Source: Hippophae tibetana
Lineage: Eukaryota > Streptophyta > Magnoliopsida > Rosales > Elaeagnaceae
Assembly (NCBI GenBank): GCA_037013495.1
Contig: CM072810.1
Coordinates: 86,660,449 to 86,724,448, forward strand
Length of the DNA: 64,000 bases
Reading direction: 5' to 3'
Shown: positions 33,443-47,085 of the stretch, one piece after another
Layout: every line of letters begins with the position of its first letter
Numbering within the stretch: position 1 is the stretch's first letter
Program-made: the position numbers and the translations under genes
The notes under the pieces: generated by a model
The model's database searches: none
What the model saw: the letters and a program-made list of their open reading frames with translations, nothing else
Told to the model about the DNA's origin: nothing

Positions 33443-35939
33443 TGTCCATGATAAACATTGTCGATCAGGATATGGTCGGTTAGGAGGTGCCATCTAAACC
33501 AAGCACTATTGATTATAAGTTGGCACCTAAGACAGGTGTCACTAAATAGAAGATGGTTAGACTAGAATCGCCATCAAGGCAAACCCTTACCACGTAGTCA
33601 CCATCGTTTGGAAACCCTTTGATTGTTCATGATGAGTAGGAGTTACCACCACCTTTAGACATGATATCCCTTATCAGGCTTGGGTAGGAAATTCACCCCT
33701 AATAGAAGTATGTTCTCACATTTCAACTAGTTGAGTGGATACGTCTCTTAACATCCAAATTTTAGTTCTACACATGATCTTTATAAAATCGATCCTTTGT
33801 GCTTCATTAAAAAAGTAATGGATGAATTTATAAGTTTTGAGGCTCTGTTCCTAATGAATTCTATAAAAGATCATCTCATGCAATACCTCAATTAACGAGC
33901 CAAACATATATGCACCATAGCCATTACTACCAAACATGATTCTATTTTTGACACCTTTGGCAAATGAGGCTTCCTTGACCACTAAATAGAGTAGCCAAAC
34001 CTGCTGCTCATGACGGTGTAACCCAAACAAGGTCCTATGCAACATTTTCTACCCCATCAAATAGTTTTTGGATGAATATTGAAATATGTGCATCACCTGC
34101 AAAATCTGAGATTAACATTAGAAAGAACACATGATGATTAGCCACCTTAAAAATTTGGTGTCCAATATACACCAAAAGATGTCGCACGTGTTGACATATG
34201 CCACCAATATGAGTGTGTGCCAGCTAACAACATATTATGCAGAGGTCATAGCCAAAACTAGTCTAGTTCGTTGGATAGAGATAAAAACTAGTTCAGGCCC
34301 AATTCACCCATTTTCAAAATAGTTCTTGGAAAAGTAAAATCAGTTCAAGAATCTTTGTGATGAGACAATTCCAACAAATGTATTTTTGAAATTTTTTGGG
34401 GGCATGTATGGAGAGTCTGTCCATCTATTCGATTAAATGAAATTTATAGAAAAAAAATGAATATCCACTATTACGTCATCTAATGCATCTATATAATCTT
34501 TGGAAAATATTATCTATTATTTTGATCATTCTCATTTAAAAGATTATGAGAAAAATACCGATGGTTCTTCTAAAAAAATAAAATAATCAACGAGTTCCAA
34601 CACTCAAATGAGAATCATGCAACCTAACTAACCATTGGTCTCTAGTCTACATAAGTGGTAGAGTCTATACATGCTCCTACTCATCCACAATGGGCTTGCC
34701 TAGATCACAATTGAAAAGCCCAAGCAGATATTGACATATATCTCAACATGATGAAGAATGCATTATAGGCTATCCTAGAATGCATCATAAAGCCACAAGT
34801 TCATAATCTATTTCTTATCCCAAAGAATGTCTATTTGACATCTTCCAATGTCCAAAATGTACATGACCTAACCTATACCTAGATAGAGTCCAACTAATGA
34901 TGTGACCTACTGTGACGAGAATTGAGATCAAGGGCTGGCCAGACAGAGCATACCCATAATGTACAAAATCATCCATCCATTGATGTTGAGGTAGTGTTCT
35001 TCTGACCATCCATCCTAGATCAATTAAGACCATTTTGAGTAGCTTTTTCCCATCATGATCTATGCAACCATCTTGAGGCTCATAGGTATGCAAAATATGT
35101 CCAAGCCAACCATGTTAATCATATGGCCTCAGTGGCTAATGGTCGCCCCATAAATCATTACCTAGATGAGATACCAACTGTTGAACCAAGGTTAACCTCA
35201 TGAAGACTTAATTGTTTTAATCGAATCTCCATTCAGATCAGAGTTATGGTTACTCTACACTCATCCAAGTTTAAGATGCCAAACATGGGCACCTATAATA
35301 GTACTAACGATCCCTTAAAGCACTTGCAAAACTTTAAGGGATGAAACCATGTGTTTAAGTTAAAATAAAAAAAAAACATTCCATAAATTTCTGAAGCACT
35401 TCCCCAAGCCATAAGATTTGGAACCATTTTCCATCAACCAAGACTCATTACGACATCTTTTAATACTCATAAGTTGCATAGTCCAAATCATTGCCTACCA
35501 GACTGTGCAGTCCATAATAATGCAATCAAGCCTTGATTGTTACCTTACAAGCCATGATGTTTTCATTATTTTCTCTCCACGGGCCATAGTCTACACTTAA
35601 AAACATTTTAGTTATAATAGTCTAGAACATGCCTCAAGGTTGCACCGAACGAGATAGTTCATTGCCTTCTAGGTCGAGAAATCATGCCCTATCCTCTGTG
35701 TACTATCTCACCTCGAATATAATACTCACTCTTGTCCCTTTTCCAATACATCCTTATATCCTCACACATTGAATCAAATGCTCACAATCTCATAAATAGA
35801 TGAGACCACAGTAAACTTCTGAAATAATATTGCACGTATAAGTGAAAAAAAGTGTTAAAATCAATGCTAAAGATGTATATGTATATATGTCTAGAATATC
35901 TACCTATACAAAAAAGTGAAGTCTACGATAAAAGTAAGT
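33443..35939. other. Degenerate repetitive DNA between the two solo LTRs
   Basis: No real gene. The text around 34830-34915 ('catcttccaatgtccaaaat', 'tagagtccaactaatgatg') is a diverged copy of that around 31495-31570 ('catcctccaatgcttagaat', 'aggtccaactggtaaaatg'), so the LTRs were inserted into an older repeat. Confidence 0.5.
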
Positions 35940-35944
35940 CTCAC

Positions 35945-37995
35945 TGATAACTGTATTTTATACAGTGATTTACGTCTATTTTATTAATTATAATTGCTAG
36001 TTCATTACATTAGTTAATTTTTAATTAATTAAATTAATATTTAGTATTAGTTTTAAATAAATATATTTTCAAGTAAATTAATAAATTTTAATAAAAAAAG
36101 GGACTTAATTGCAATTATAAAAAAACTTACAATTTAAATTTGAAATTAAAAATGGGTGAAATTGCAAATATTAAAAGATTAAAAATTAATTTGAATTAAA
36201 TTTATGGGTCAAAATGCAATTAATAAAAGTTGAATTTTTGCGCAAGAGAAGAGCCACTCGCGACATTCATAACGCCCAACACACACCGTTCGATCATCCA
36301 ATCAACGGTCAAGATTGGGCGCGTGCAATCCAGACGCGACAAAGGCGACTACACCCGGAATTCCTAAAGCACGTAGCTTGGCACACGTGGAACCTACCTG
36401 TCGCATAGGCTGGCGTGCAGGGTGGGATCCACATGTCGGCTACACAGATTTTCTCCTGAGGCAATCGCTGACCATTGGATCTATTTGACGATCCAGATTT
36501 AAAACACGTGGAAGCAAGTTGTCGCGTATCGAGCAACTCACCTACACTCTCGTGCGACACGATTCATCGAAGCAGCATGCACCCTCGCGTTTCACCGAAT
36601 AAGAATCAACCATGTGTCTCTTCAATCTTCCAGTTAATCACATGATGACACATGACCTGTATTTGGTAAAATAAAAATACAAAAACGACACCCACTTACC
36701 AGTTGTTAACGTGTCGCCACGTGTCGAAGCCAACTGTCGCGCATTTTCAGCATGATAAAATCTTGTGCGACGCGGACCAGCTGTGCTCCATGCGCCCATT
36801 CTTCCCACCGAATGAAAGGCTACCACTTGTCTCTTTATATTTTGCAGCCAATGAAATGATGACACATGGCATGCGTAAAAGAAAAAAAATCAGAAAAGCG
36901 CAAAACGATTTTCACACGTGTGGTTTATTTTAATTCTCCCCATGTATTTTTGTCCCCCAATACATGTATTTTGATAAAAAAATATTGGAAGATGGGGGAT
37001 ATATTTTGTATGCGAGAAAAAAAAATCGAGGGTTATTTAGTTTTGATTTTTTTATAGCTTCCAGTTTTACATTTTTTTCTCTCTTCAAGTTTTCTTTGGT
37101 TTTCCTCTCTACGTGTTTTATACAACACGCAGAACGTTAATTAAAAGTTTTTGTGTTATATTTTCTTAGGAAAAATATAGAGAAAGAAGACAACGAAGAA
37201 TAAGGAAAGAGAATAAATTTATTTTTCATTGAGGAATTGTGAAAGAGTTTCTCCTAATCTATTTTCTTTTAATTTTTATTTCTCTGAAATGCTTTATTAT
37301 TGTTGTGTTGTAATTTTAATTTCTGTTATTAACTAATTTATTTGTTCTAGGGTTACATTGTAGCTTAAATTATGAAACTTGAATTAATTATTTTTGAATG
37401 ATTTATGAAATTGTTTTAAGTTGTTTATTTTATCCGTGTTTAATGCTTTTAATTATCGGAAGATTACTTAATTGATCTGTGACACTTAAATAAACTTGGA
37501 AGAGACATTTTTGTGTGTTGCTCGTGATAAAATAACATATATATATAAGGGATATGAATATACTTGTATTGTATGTGTAACTTCTTTAGAACTTAGAACT
37601 TAATAAATCTGGTTGAATTTAATTCTCATAGGAATATAGTGAATTATTTTAGCGAGATGTGTCCGTATGGAGCTCAGAAGAGATATGTGGATAAATTAGG
37701 AGTTCTTGGTTAACAATTTAAAATATGAGAACATAAATCAAGAGAAAATAAAATGTTCAAGTCGATTAATTTGGTGAAACTGCAATCCTAAAATTTTCTT
37801 ACAAACTGTTAAAAAAAATTAGTTAAGTCAAACTGCATCAAATTATTGATTGTTTGGATAAAATCAGGTTTAAATAATTTTAGTAATTAACGAAAGCTAG
37901 TAACAAATCTTTGTGGGAACGATATTTTACTTATCATATTATTACTTATGATCGTGTATACTTGCATGATTTTGTGTTCTTCAAAAGAGACAACA
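35945..37995 (+). mobile_element. Likely solo LTR of a gypsy-type element, plus orientation
   Basis: It starts TGATAACTG and ends GACAACA, with an exact CTCAC on both sides (35940-35944 and 37996-38000). Length is 2051 bp. The 3' part (TTTGTGGGAACGATATTT ... GATCGTGTATACTTGC) resembles the tail of plant gypsy LTRs. The middle (36230-36930) is much richer in G+C than its surroundings and holds four CACGTG boxes; a likely promoter/leader follows near 37110. The short open frames in it on either strand have no family similarity and I do not call them. Confidence 0.72.
36384..36920. promoter_or_regulatory. Cluster of four CACGTG (G-box) palindromes in the solo LTR
   Basis: CACGTG lies at 36384-36389, 36505-36510, 36718-36723 and 36915-36920. 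G-boxes are bound by bZIP and bHLH factors, including light and abscisic-acid response factors. Four in 540 bases is many more than expected by chance. The role is inferred. Confidence 0.5.
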
Positions 37996-38439
37996 CTCAC
38001 CAAGGGCAAGCATATTGGTGGGAAACATACATTGAGTTCACAACATGTTCTGAATCTTTCTACGTTACAAAGACACATAATGCCCAGAAGGCTTAAACCT
38101 AAGAAGTGAACACAAGCTTGGAAGGTTCTATAATAAAAGTTTAGAAAAGGTCGTTTCTATACATGGTTAGGGTTGTCACCCAACATATAATATCATTCTA
38201 AGGATCCAACACAGATAGTAGCATTAAAAGGACAAAAAGTAGTACATGATGCTATATATAAGGTTTTTATATGGGTTAGAAATAATGTCTTACATTAACA
38301 AAAGAACAGACAATGCTTCACCAACACTTTTATTATAATAAGATTTGTTTTACAGGTACTTAGGCCACGTATGGATACACTAGGAAGATATATCAAGACA
38401 AAAGTCCAACATCAAATCAAAAAATGGGTCTGAGTCCCC

Positions 38440-39712
38440 TCAACTCTAGCAAGTTTAGGGCCCTCAGTGTGAAGTACTAGAGATTAAGTAGTATGAGACC
38501 CTCAATACCCTGAAAGGGCATGAACCCTTACTAAGGTAGTCAATAAGAAGCATTCTGATGAGTAAAATTTGATATTGTAAGGCCTATGCCACCGATCAGA
38601 TCACAAAGTTGGGTATGTTAAGTTACAAATAGGACACACCTTAACTATAGGCTATGCACTGTAGACTATAAATAATGTAGAGAACAACTTAAATGGGTTT
38701 TTATCTCTCCTTAATTAGGGGCCATGCTCATATGCCATGCCACCCTAGGGATTAAGCATCATAAGGTCCTTAGTGCCTTGCCAAGGTAATGAATAAGAAG
38801 CATCTTGATATGTGAGTTATGCGCTTTCATGCTATAGACTATCGAACAATCCATAGAAGTTAGGCATGTTATGTTACATATAGGACATATCTTAACCATA
38901 AGCTCTACACTCAAGACTATAACTAACACGAATAACATCTTAATTGGTTTCCTATCACCTCTTAATTAGCCATAGACTTTGAAAAGGAGCCATGACTCGA
39001 ACTCAACACCACTTTAGGTCCAAGAAATCATTTTGATTTCCTTTACCACATCAAAAATGTAAACTTAGTTTGTGGGATTTCGATAGGACATACATCCCTT
39101 CCAAGACTGAATAAAAATCATTCCAACATACTAGCTCTATCTTTTCATGACTCAGGCCAACGAATGGACCATAAAAGTTGGGTGCATTATGTTATAAATA
39201 AGATGTACCCTAACTATAGGCTTTACACTCAAGACTAAAACTAATATGGAGAAAAACTTAACATGATTTCTACTACCCCTTAATTAGTATTAGACCATGA
39301 ATGAAGGCCATGTCTTAAATGCCATACCAACCTAAGTCCATGAATAATTTTGAGTTCCTATACCACATCAAAAATGAAAAGAGGTTCGCAAGATATAAAC
39401 AAGGTATTCAACCTACCAAGATAGTGGATAAGAAACATCCTAATATGTGAGCTCTATGCTTTTAGGGCTCAAGCCACCGAATGATCCAAGAAGCTGGATG
39501 CACTATGTTACAGATAAGATGCACCTTAACCATAGGCTCTAAGCTCCATGCTACAAATAATACGGATAATAACTTAACATGATTTATATCACTTCTTAAT
39601 TGTCCATAGACCTTGAAAGAGGTCATGGCTCAAACACCACACCACCTTAGGTCTAAGAATATTTTTGGGCTCATACACCACGTCAAAAATTCAAACAAAG
39701 GTTTGTAAAAAT
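38440..39712. repeat. Imperfect tandem array, unit about 316 bp (first unit shorter)
   Basis: The landmark 'atgttacagataagatgcacc' and variants recurs at about 38623, 38873, 39191 and 39507, giving spacings of 250, 318 and 316. Each unit also holds 'catagaccttgaaagagg', 'ccataggctctacactc' and 'acaccacatcaaaaatg'. Units differ by perhaps 20-30 percent, so the array is old. No coding potential is seen. Confidence 0.8.
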
Positions 39713-39879
39713 TTGGTAATGAGACTACAGGTCTCCGATAAAGCGATGAAGAAATACCACGAAAGATAAGACAAACTATAAAAACATGTCAAGACAAGTC
39801 ATTCAGGACATTTTTGCCTAACGGGTCACTGAGCCCTATCCACCACCATCCAAATGACCCAAAATTGCCTGATTTTGGG

Positions 39880-40400
39880 TTAGAATCTATATTTTATCAA
39901 AATCACTTGCAGGTAAGGCTTGTCACTGTTGTGGTAAGGCTTATTACTCTTATTGTAAGGAATTGTCTTATCATAGTAAGCATTATCATGATACTGGTAA
40001 GGCTAATATGGCTTCCCAATGCCTTTCCATGGATTCCACTTTTTACAAAACTGTTCAGAGGGAAGGCTTTCTATTGATATAGTAAGGCATTATTTTGTTG
40101 TAGTAAGCCTTACCACAACTTTGGATGTCTTGTTAATGCCTTCCCACACTAGATCAATGCATTCCCATATTGGACCAATGCATTCCCATACTATAGCAAT
40201 GCCTTCCCATACTCACCAAAAAGTTTGTCAGAGGCCGAGATGGTTTCCAGAGTTTTGTTTATAACTCTATAGTGTAGGGGAATTTTGGTATTTATATTAT
40301 ATGTGTAAGACATAAAGGATGTGATTTTAGTAAAGAATGAATTTAGTTGTAAAATTTCTACTAGTTTGATAAATCACTTGTTCACTACCTTTCTAAGTTG
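39880..40400. repeat. Dispersed palindrome-rich repeat, copy A
   Basis: It is homologous to 62090-62560 in the same orientation: 'gtaaggcttatcactgttgt'-type start, 'cttcccaatgcctttcc', 'actctatagtgtag', 'tgtgtaagacata' and 'aaatcactt' end in the same order. Inside are repeated GTGGTAAGG and CCTTACCAC words, including a near-palindrome at about 40099-40118. Type of element unknown; short open frames inside are not genes. Confidence 0.75.
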
Positions 40401-42200
40401 TACCACAATATAGGTCCTTCAAGAGAATGGAAATCCATTGGGATTAGGAATGGAGTCAGAAATATATTTTGAGGGAACTAACGTGTAAAATTCATACAAA
40501 ATAGAGAATTATATTAAAATATATAGGAATAAAATATATATCATGATATAGATTTAGAAAGAGGCTAAGAATAAAATATACTCTTTCAAATTAAAGATAA
40601 AACTTTTATGTCATGTTACAAGAGAGACAAAATTAACACATTATAACTTATAACAAAAATTATCTAACATAAATAAAAAGAAAAATAATAATAATGTAAT
40701 AAGTATTAATATCATTTATGTATAAGTGTTAAAACCAAAACCAAAACAAAAAAAAAACACATTAAAATATAAAAAATAAGATATAATTTAAGATTTTAAG
40801 CTTGAGAGTATACTTACAAATATATATTCTTAAAAATAAAAGATTAACAAATACAAATATTTTTTTGTCTGTGATTGTTATCCATTATTTTGAGCTAATG
40901 AAATGAGCCAGTTTTGAAGTAGTGATAAAAATGAATAAAAAACTATTAAATTTTTTAAATAAAATAAAAAATTATTACAATAAAATGTGAAATAATATAA
41001 TATTAAATAGAATTAAAATTTAGAGTTAAAAAATGAGAAACTTAATGATATGAATCAAAAACCTTAAAAGCTTTAGTTTTAAGTTTCTCATCATGCCTTT
41101 TTATAATGCTTAACATTGATATTTTATATCATTTTTATCCACATGTATGTTAAATATTATTGATACATACAACGATATATCAAAATATACGTAAAAAAAT
41201 TAGACACAATATATTATTAAAAATAATATATTTATTTAATGCTAAATATATATAATTATTTTTTTGTAAATTTTTTAGTCGGGTCTATAGCTTTGTGTAT
41301 CCGTAATGATCCTCCATCCTTGATTGGGATACATCTCAACACATCCTTTTTTGTTAAATATCTTCCTCTAAGTTCAACCTATGGTTCATATTCTTTTGTC
41401 AGACATAAGTCAAGCACATAATTTATTAAAATATACTAGAATATTGGTCCTATTAGAATTTGAGGTGGTTAAGAAATGATCTCCCACTTTCTAAACTTCT
41501 TAAAAGTGTCATACCCTATGTACATTCACATCACTTCATTCCAACAAAAAACAAGAGTGTATAAGTTAGAAAAAGGTTAAAAATCCCAACTATAAGAGAA
41601 CGAGGGTACCCATATGAATATTATCAAAACTCCTCACAAATCCTTCAAGAAAGAAGGAAACCATGTCATCAATTGCCATCATAAACATAACTAAAAAGAT
41701 CATATTGCTTGAAATGACTAAACTCATAGCTAACTCTAAACCTTCTTAATTGAAACTTCATGGCCAAAGGTATGCTATATTCATCATGGTCAATTAGAGG
41801 ATCATCAAATATAGGATCATTGGCCAAGGTACCATTGGTTAACATTGATTTTATTATTACTAATTAACGATTTGTTTTATTTTGTAGATATATAGATAAC
41901 AATTATATTTAATGTTAACAAAAATTAATATCAAAAGTACTTATGATATTCTTTTTATTAGTTTTTGATAAATTTTAAGAAGATAATATTTATGTAATAA
42001 TATTAAAATTTGATAATAATTTTATTAATAATTTAAAATTTAATAATATATATTTTAATACTATTAGAATTTAATGGTAAAAAAATTCGTGTACCTAATT
42101 GTTAATGATGTTTATTGCAACAAAATGCCAAATATTTCCGACTTTTCCAAATATTTTATATGGATGAGGTAAGAATCTAGAACAAAAAAGTAGACATAGT
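40401..42200. other. A+T-rich intergenic DNA
   Basis: Nothing recognised as coding or as a transposon end. Confidence 0.5.
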
Positions 42201-42329
42201 CTTAAAAGAGGACAAGTGTTCTTAACATAGGTGGAGGAGGCAGTTTTTTGAATACTTATTTAATAAAAAAATAGTACTTGATGCCTCCGGAGTGATAATA
42301 CGAAAATAGCCAATGAGAGTGTGTTTAAT

Positions 42330-43010
42330 TGTGGGCTTCCATATAGCTGTAGGCTCGTATAATATTCTCCCACTTATAGTTTCTGAAGCATAACAAAATT
42401 GTCTTTTCCGCGAGTAGATATTTTTCATTCCCTCGAGTCTCTCATTCAATCTATTTCTTGCGCTATGGTCCTCCTTAGTTTCTTCCTCGTCATCTACAGC
42501 TCACTTTAGCTTTCTCTCTCCCTGATATTCTTCCATATGGATTTAGATGTTAGCTTTGGTCCGATGCTTCAATCTGTTTCGCCTTATATGGTTTTTTTCG
42601 CGATACTCTACATTCCTAGCGATCTAGCATTTCCGCGATCATCTCTATTTTTTTTTATTGGTAATCATTTCGAAGGGCGATGAATACTTTTTATTTGAAA
42701 GAAAATGTGAGGATTAATGAAGCTCTAGTAATATGGAACCTGTAATAATCTTATAACTGGAAAATCGCTAGTGTGTTTCAAATGTCGTAATATCTGGTTT
42801 TAAGTTATTTTTCTTTACCTTTTTTGCTTTTAGATGAAGCATCGCAGAATTTTCCTTGTTCTCTTTTGATATTGATTTACTACTACCTTACTTCTTTTGA
42901 ATATATATTTTCATTTATTTTTTTGTTGAACTAATTTGTAGGGTGAGTGACTTTCTTCTTTGGAGATCTGCGTTCGGTTACGAGGTAAGTGGCAAGATTA
43001 ATATTATATA
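42330..43010 (+). other. Possible start of a spliced transcript of unknown function
   Basis: Composition changes at about 42240. A pyrimidine-rich leader-like stretch (42460-42540) precedes a frame from ATG 42538 that runs into a possible donor (TTG|GTAATC, about 42660). A short block at about 42943-42985, bounded by TTTGTAG and a strong TTACGAG|GTAAGT donor, looks like an exon. No protein family is recognised and downstream exons cannot be traced, so a noncoding RNA is as likely as a protein gene. Confidence 0.25.
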
Positions 43011-46000
43011 TTTAGATTCATTTGATTTTCACTTCGTACGGATCTTTTACATATTCTTATGCTGGTTTTGGATATTATGATCGGACTTGCTGTTTCCGAA
43101 TTGCCTTTCAAATAATTTAAGTAATATAAGCCAGTGGTGATATTTTGGTTTCTTTTGACGAGCTCTAGATAAATAATTCATGCTATATTGTTTTTCACTA
43201 CTTTAAACATAAAGTAATTGAAATAGTCTTTTAGTATTACGAGGTACTTTGCAAATAATTACTGGATGGTGGACGTTAAAAAAGTATAAACAATGTAAAT
43301 CGATGTATTTAAAGGCTGGGATTTATACTACATCAGTGCAATGAATTACAGTTTTTTTTTGGGGTTTAAATAGTATTATTTTTAGTAAATAGATCAATTT
43401 TCTCTAACTACTAACAATTCATCCTAAAACTCACAGTTTTATATCAAATTACTCAACAACTAAACTAAAATACCCTAATTTTATAACTTTAATAAAATGT
43501 TATCATTATAAGACTCCCACCACATCTCTGATAACCTCACTGGAGTTCCAGTCACCCCACCAATAGCCTTACCAGAGTTCCTGCAATTCGAACAGCAATC
43601 TCGTTAGAGCGACCATCATTGGTGACCTCGCCGGAGATGGATGTAACATGCTATTTCCAAAAGTAGAGTTTGATGGAACATGTTACATTCTCATTGGAGC
43701 TTCGGGGACCATGCTAGAGATGGATATAACATATTACATTTGAGGTAATTTATAAACATAAAAGTGAGTTGAATCGATCAACTTATAGATATGGATGAAC
43801 ATGTTACATACAAAGATATGGATGAATATAATAAATTATATTTGATGGGTTGCCAACGAAGGTCGTCGGAACTTTGATGGGTCGCTGGTGACGGTTGTCT
43901 AAGATCTTGTGGGATTTAATCTTATATTCATTTTATTGAATTTATGTAGCAAAGGGTATTTGAGTATTTATATGAATGAAACTTAGTTTTGGGTTAAGTT
44001 TTTGCTAATTTTGAGAAAAAAAAATGCTATATGAAGGCAGTATTCTCCGATGAATTAGGGGTGGGATAAAAATAATTGTAAAGAATGTGACAATGGAAAC
44101 TATTAAAGATGGATAGTAACTTTCTCTAATGTTGTTTTGTTTGGTTATAATTATTTAGGTAAGTCAATATTTAGGGGTCGAGGATTCATACTCAGTCACT
44201 TATATGGAAGACAAAGAAATGAATATGGAAGTTATAGAAACAAAGTTTTAAGTTATCTATAAACTATTTTAAGTTTGATAATGTATCCTTGGTTTTGGGA
44301 ACCCGAGAAAGGAATAGCCCTTTCTTCTTTTTGACCTCCCTTTCTGCTTCTTACTTTTTAAGGCTTATATCTAAAGGTGAGGGAAGCTGCTTCTTTTCTA
44401 CTTGAAAATAGTTACTTAGAGATGACAAGTCATGTTGTATCTTTTTCTCAAATCATAATATTGTTTTATCAATTTATTTTTTAATGCTTCAGTGTCGTTT
44501 GCCTAACTCCAAGAATACATTTACTTTCTCTATGGAGATTCACTCATCCAAAATTATTATTGTCCTATTATGACTTTCTTCTATTCGATGTAGTTACACA
44601 AGGTTCTTCTTCGAGTCATTGTTTGATTGCATTACTTTCTTATGGTTCAGTTACTTTTTTGATGGCTTCTTGTTTCAATTGGGTAGATTATGTTATTGTT
44701 TTATATTAATGATGGTCAACTTGCATAATGCCTTTAGTGAGAAAATTGCAGGCAATTCATTTGTTGATGCACTGGTTGGTTTGCTTCTTGCTATAAATGT
44801 TAATGTATTCAATAATTTCATTTTCACTTCGACACCATGCTTGTGATTGTTTATTAATTTTCCTCTAAGAAGGCTCTAATGATCATTTGTGTGAAAGATT
44901 TAAATCATAAAACCGTATTTTATGATAGTTTAAGCACTATGCTTAACCCAAAAAATGTGTCTTTTATTTCTTCGAAAAAGAAAAAAATTAGTTATATTTT
45001 TCCTATTTTTCTCGCCACAAGGTTGGTGTAAGTTAGAAGGCTTAATTACAAGAAAATATAGACAATATGTAGTTCCAATCGTTTTCCCTAGGGTAAATGA
45101 TTTTACTTACTAGATCTATAGTTGTAGATGTTGTCCGATAAGCTAGATCGTTGTCCTTACAAATTTTCACTTGACAATATGTAATTCCAATCGTGTTCTA
45201 GATTGGACATTATTATGGGATTTTTGTCTTTACGCTGTCTTTTCGCAAATCTTTTTATTCATACAGTTCATATATGTAAATTGGTTCAGCCTTGCATGCA
45301 TCAACACCTGCATATGGTATTCTTGATGTGTAGAATGAATATTAATTTTAGAGGCTTTATATGTATCAACATTGATTTTGAGCGATTATTTTTGAATTTT
45401 GATAGAATGCTCTCCATATATTTAATTTGTTGACATATTCATATTTATTTAAGGTTCATATTGCTAGCCAATGTAAGGTTCAAAGTTTTCTCTATATGAC
45501 TATTCTATTGGCAGATTCATTCTTTTTTTCCCCTTGTAATCCATCCATTTCAAGAGCACATCCCTCTATCTATCTATTGATACATCAACTCTCTTTGTTT
45601 CGTGTTACCTTCAACTGCTAGCTAAGCTTGCATCTGCTGTTTTTTTTAGGATTTTTATGCATACATCATGAACAGACACTGCTTTCTATTTCTTGTTGAC
45701 AATCTGTCACACCTGGAACATATGTTAACTATTGAATGAATGTCAATTTGAGATACATGATGATATAAATGGATAAAGGAAGGAAACTGATAGAACTTTG
45801 GGATTTAGGCAAGTAGTTTCTATATAATTGTAATTGTTGATCTTATCTGACTGTTTTTTTCTTTTCTTTTTCTTACTTGGTTGAATGAAGTTTGGTGGAG
45901 TTTGAAATGAGGCACCCTAATGGTTTCCTTTATATAATAGCATGTGTGTTGGATAATGATGCCATTGAATGATTGGCATTGAGGTTGGCATTTTAGATAG

Positions 46001-47085
46001 AAAATGTAGTAGATTTGATTGAAATGCAATAAATCCTTTTCCGTTTACTAGGAAAAAGCATATAATAGTCTCGAGAACAATAATTCTAGGTAGCATGATC
46101 GTGAAAAATGAGAGTTCCATACAATAGAACAATTGTACATATGTTAATTAAACTTTCGACCCAAATTGACATCCTAGACTTACAATGGATGGTTATGTTA
46201 ATGCATGAAATCTTTTCGCAAATTCTATTCCAACTCAGTCAAGTAGGTCTCACAACATTAATTAAGCATACAACACAACATAAATACAACAAATACAACA
46301 TGCTTAAATCAACACATCATAAAAACAACTAGCATCGTAAAACTCAGAATTCACTCTTATATTTTCATTGGATGCTTTTCCAGTTAAAATAGGGCCTGAA
46401 TAACTTTGGAATAATTACAAAGTTTGCAATCTGACCTAGTTGAACACCTTATTCGTTGCTTGTTATGTTATTAAATAATGATGAATCAGTGACACCTCGA
46501 TTTTTACCTCCTCTGTAGAAAGTAAAATACTTATTCTGCATTCAATTCTTTAGGGGCTCTGCTATTTGGGATTTGGTGCTTTTGTCTATAACGCCAAGCA
46601 ATCAGACTTCTATCAATTCTCCTACCTTGTATTAATATCTGTTTATGTCCTTTTTAAAATTGACTCCTAAGCTTTAGCTTAGATCCCAATGCTCCTAACT
46701 CATGTAACATGTCTGTGTGGTTTGATTATGTGTATTAAAGTCATTTTTGTGCAAGGAAACCATAAAGCTCCTAGTATGTCACTACATTGTTTTCCTGCAT
46801 GAAGCTAGGAAAATCCATTTCATGAACCCAAATTGGTCAAGAACTAAGGAAATCATTGCAACTTGAATGATTTTTTATTCATATTTAGTTCTTATTTTTA
46901 CAAACGTAACTTGTTTCTTCTAATCATAAAAAACTTGTTAACTTGTAGCTCGTGACAAACCAAAGTCTTTTGTTGATTGATCTGTGGCTCTTATGCTACA
47001 TCATTGAAATAGAAGCATAATTCATAACCATTGTTCATTTTGTTGATAGAAATAAAGTAACACCCTTCATTAGTTTATGCTCCTG
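43011..47085. other. Unassigned DNA downstream of the MADS gene
   Basis: Moderate A+T content with scattered splice-like signals but no convincing coding exon or repeat. A frame at 44619-44846 is hydrophobic, matches nothing I know and is not called. The first few hundred bases left of 47086 are probably the 3' untranslated region of the MADS gene. Confidence 0.45.

Noticed and set aside
36214..36933. Several 60-85-codon frames on both strands
   Set aside because: They arise from the G+C-rich island of the solo LTR, overlap each other and resemble no protein family.
44619..44846. 75-codon hydrophobic frame
   Set aside because: No family similarity, no partner exons and A+T-driven composition.
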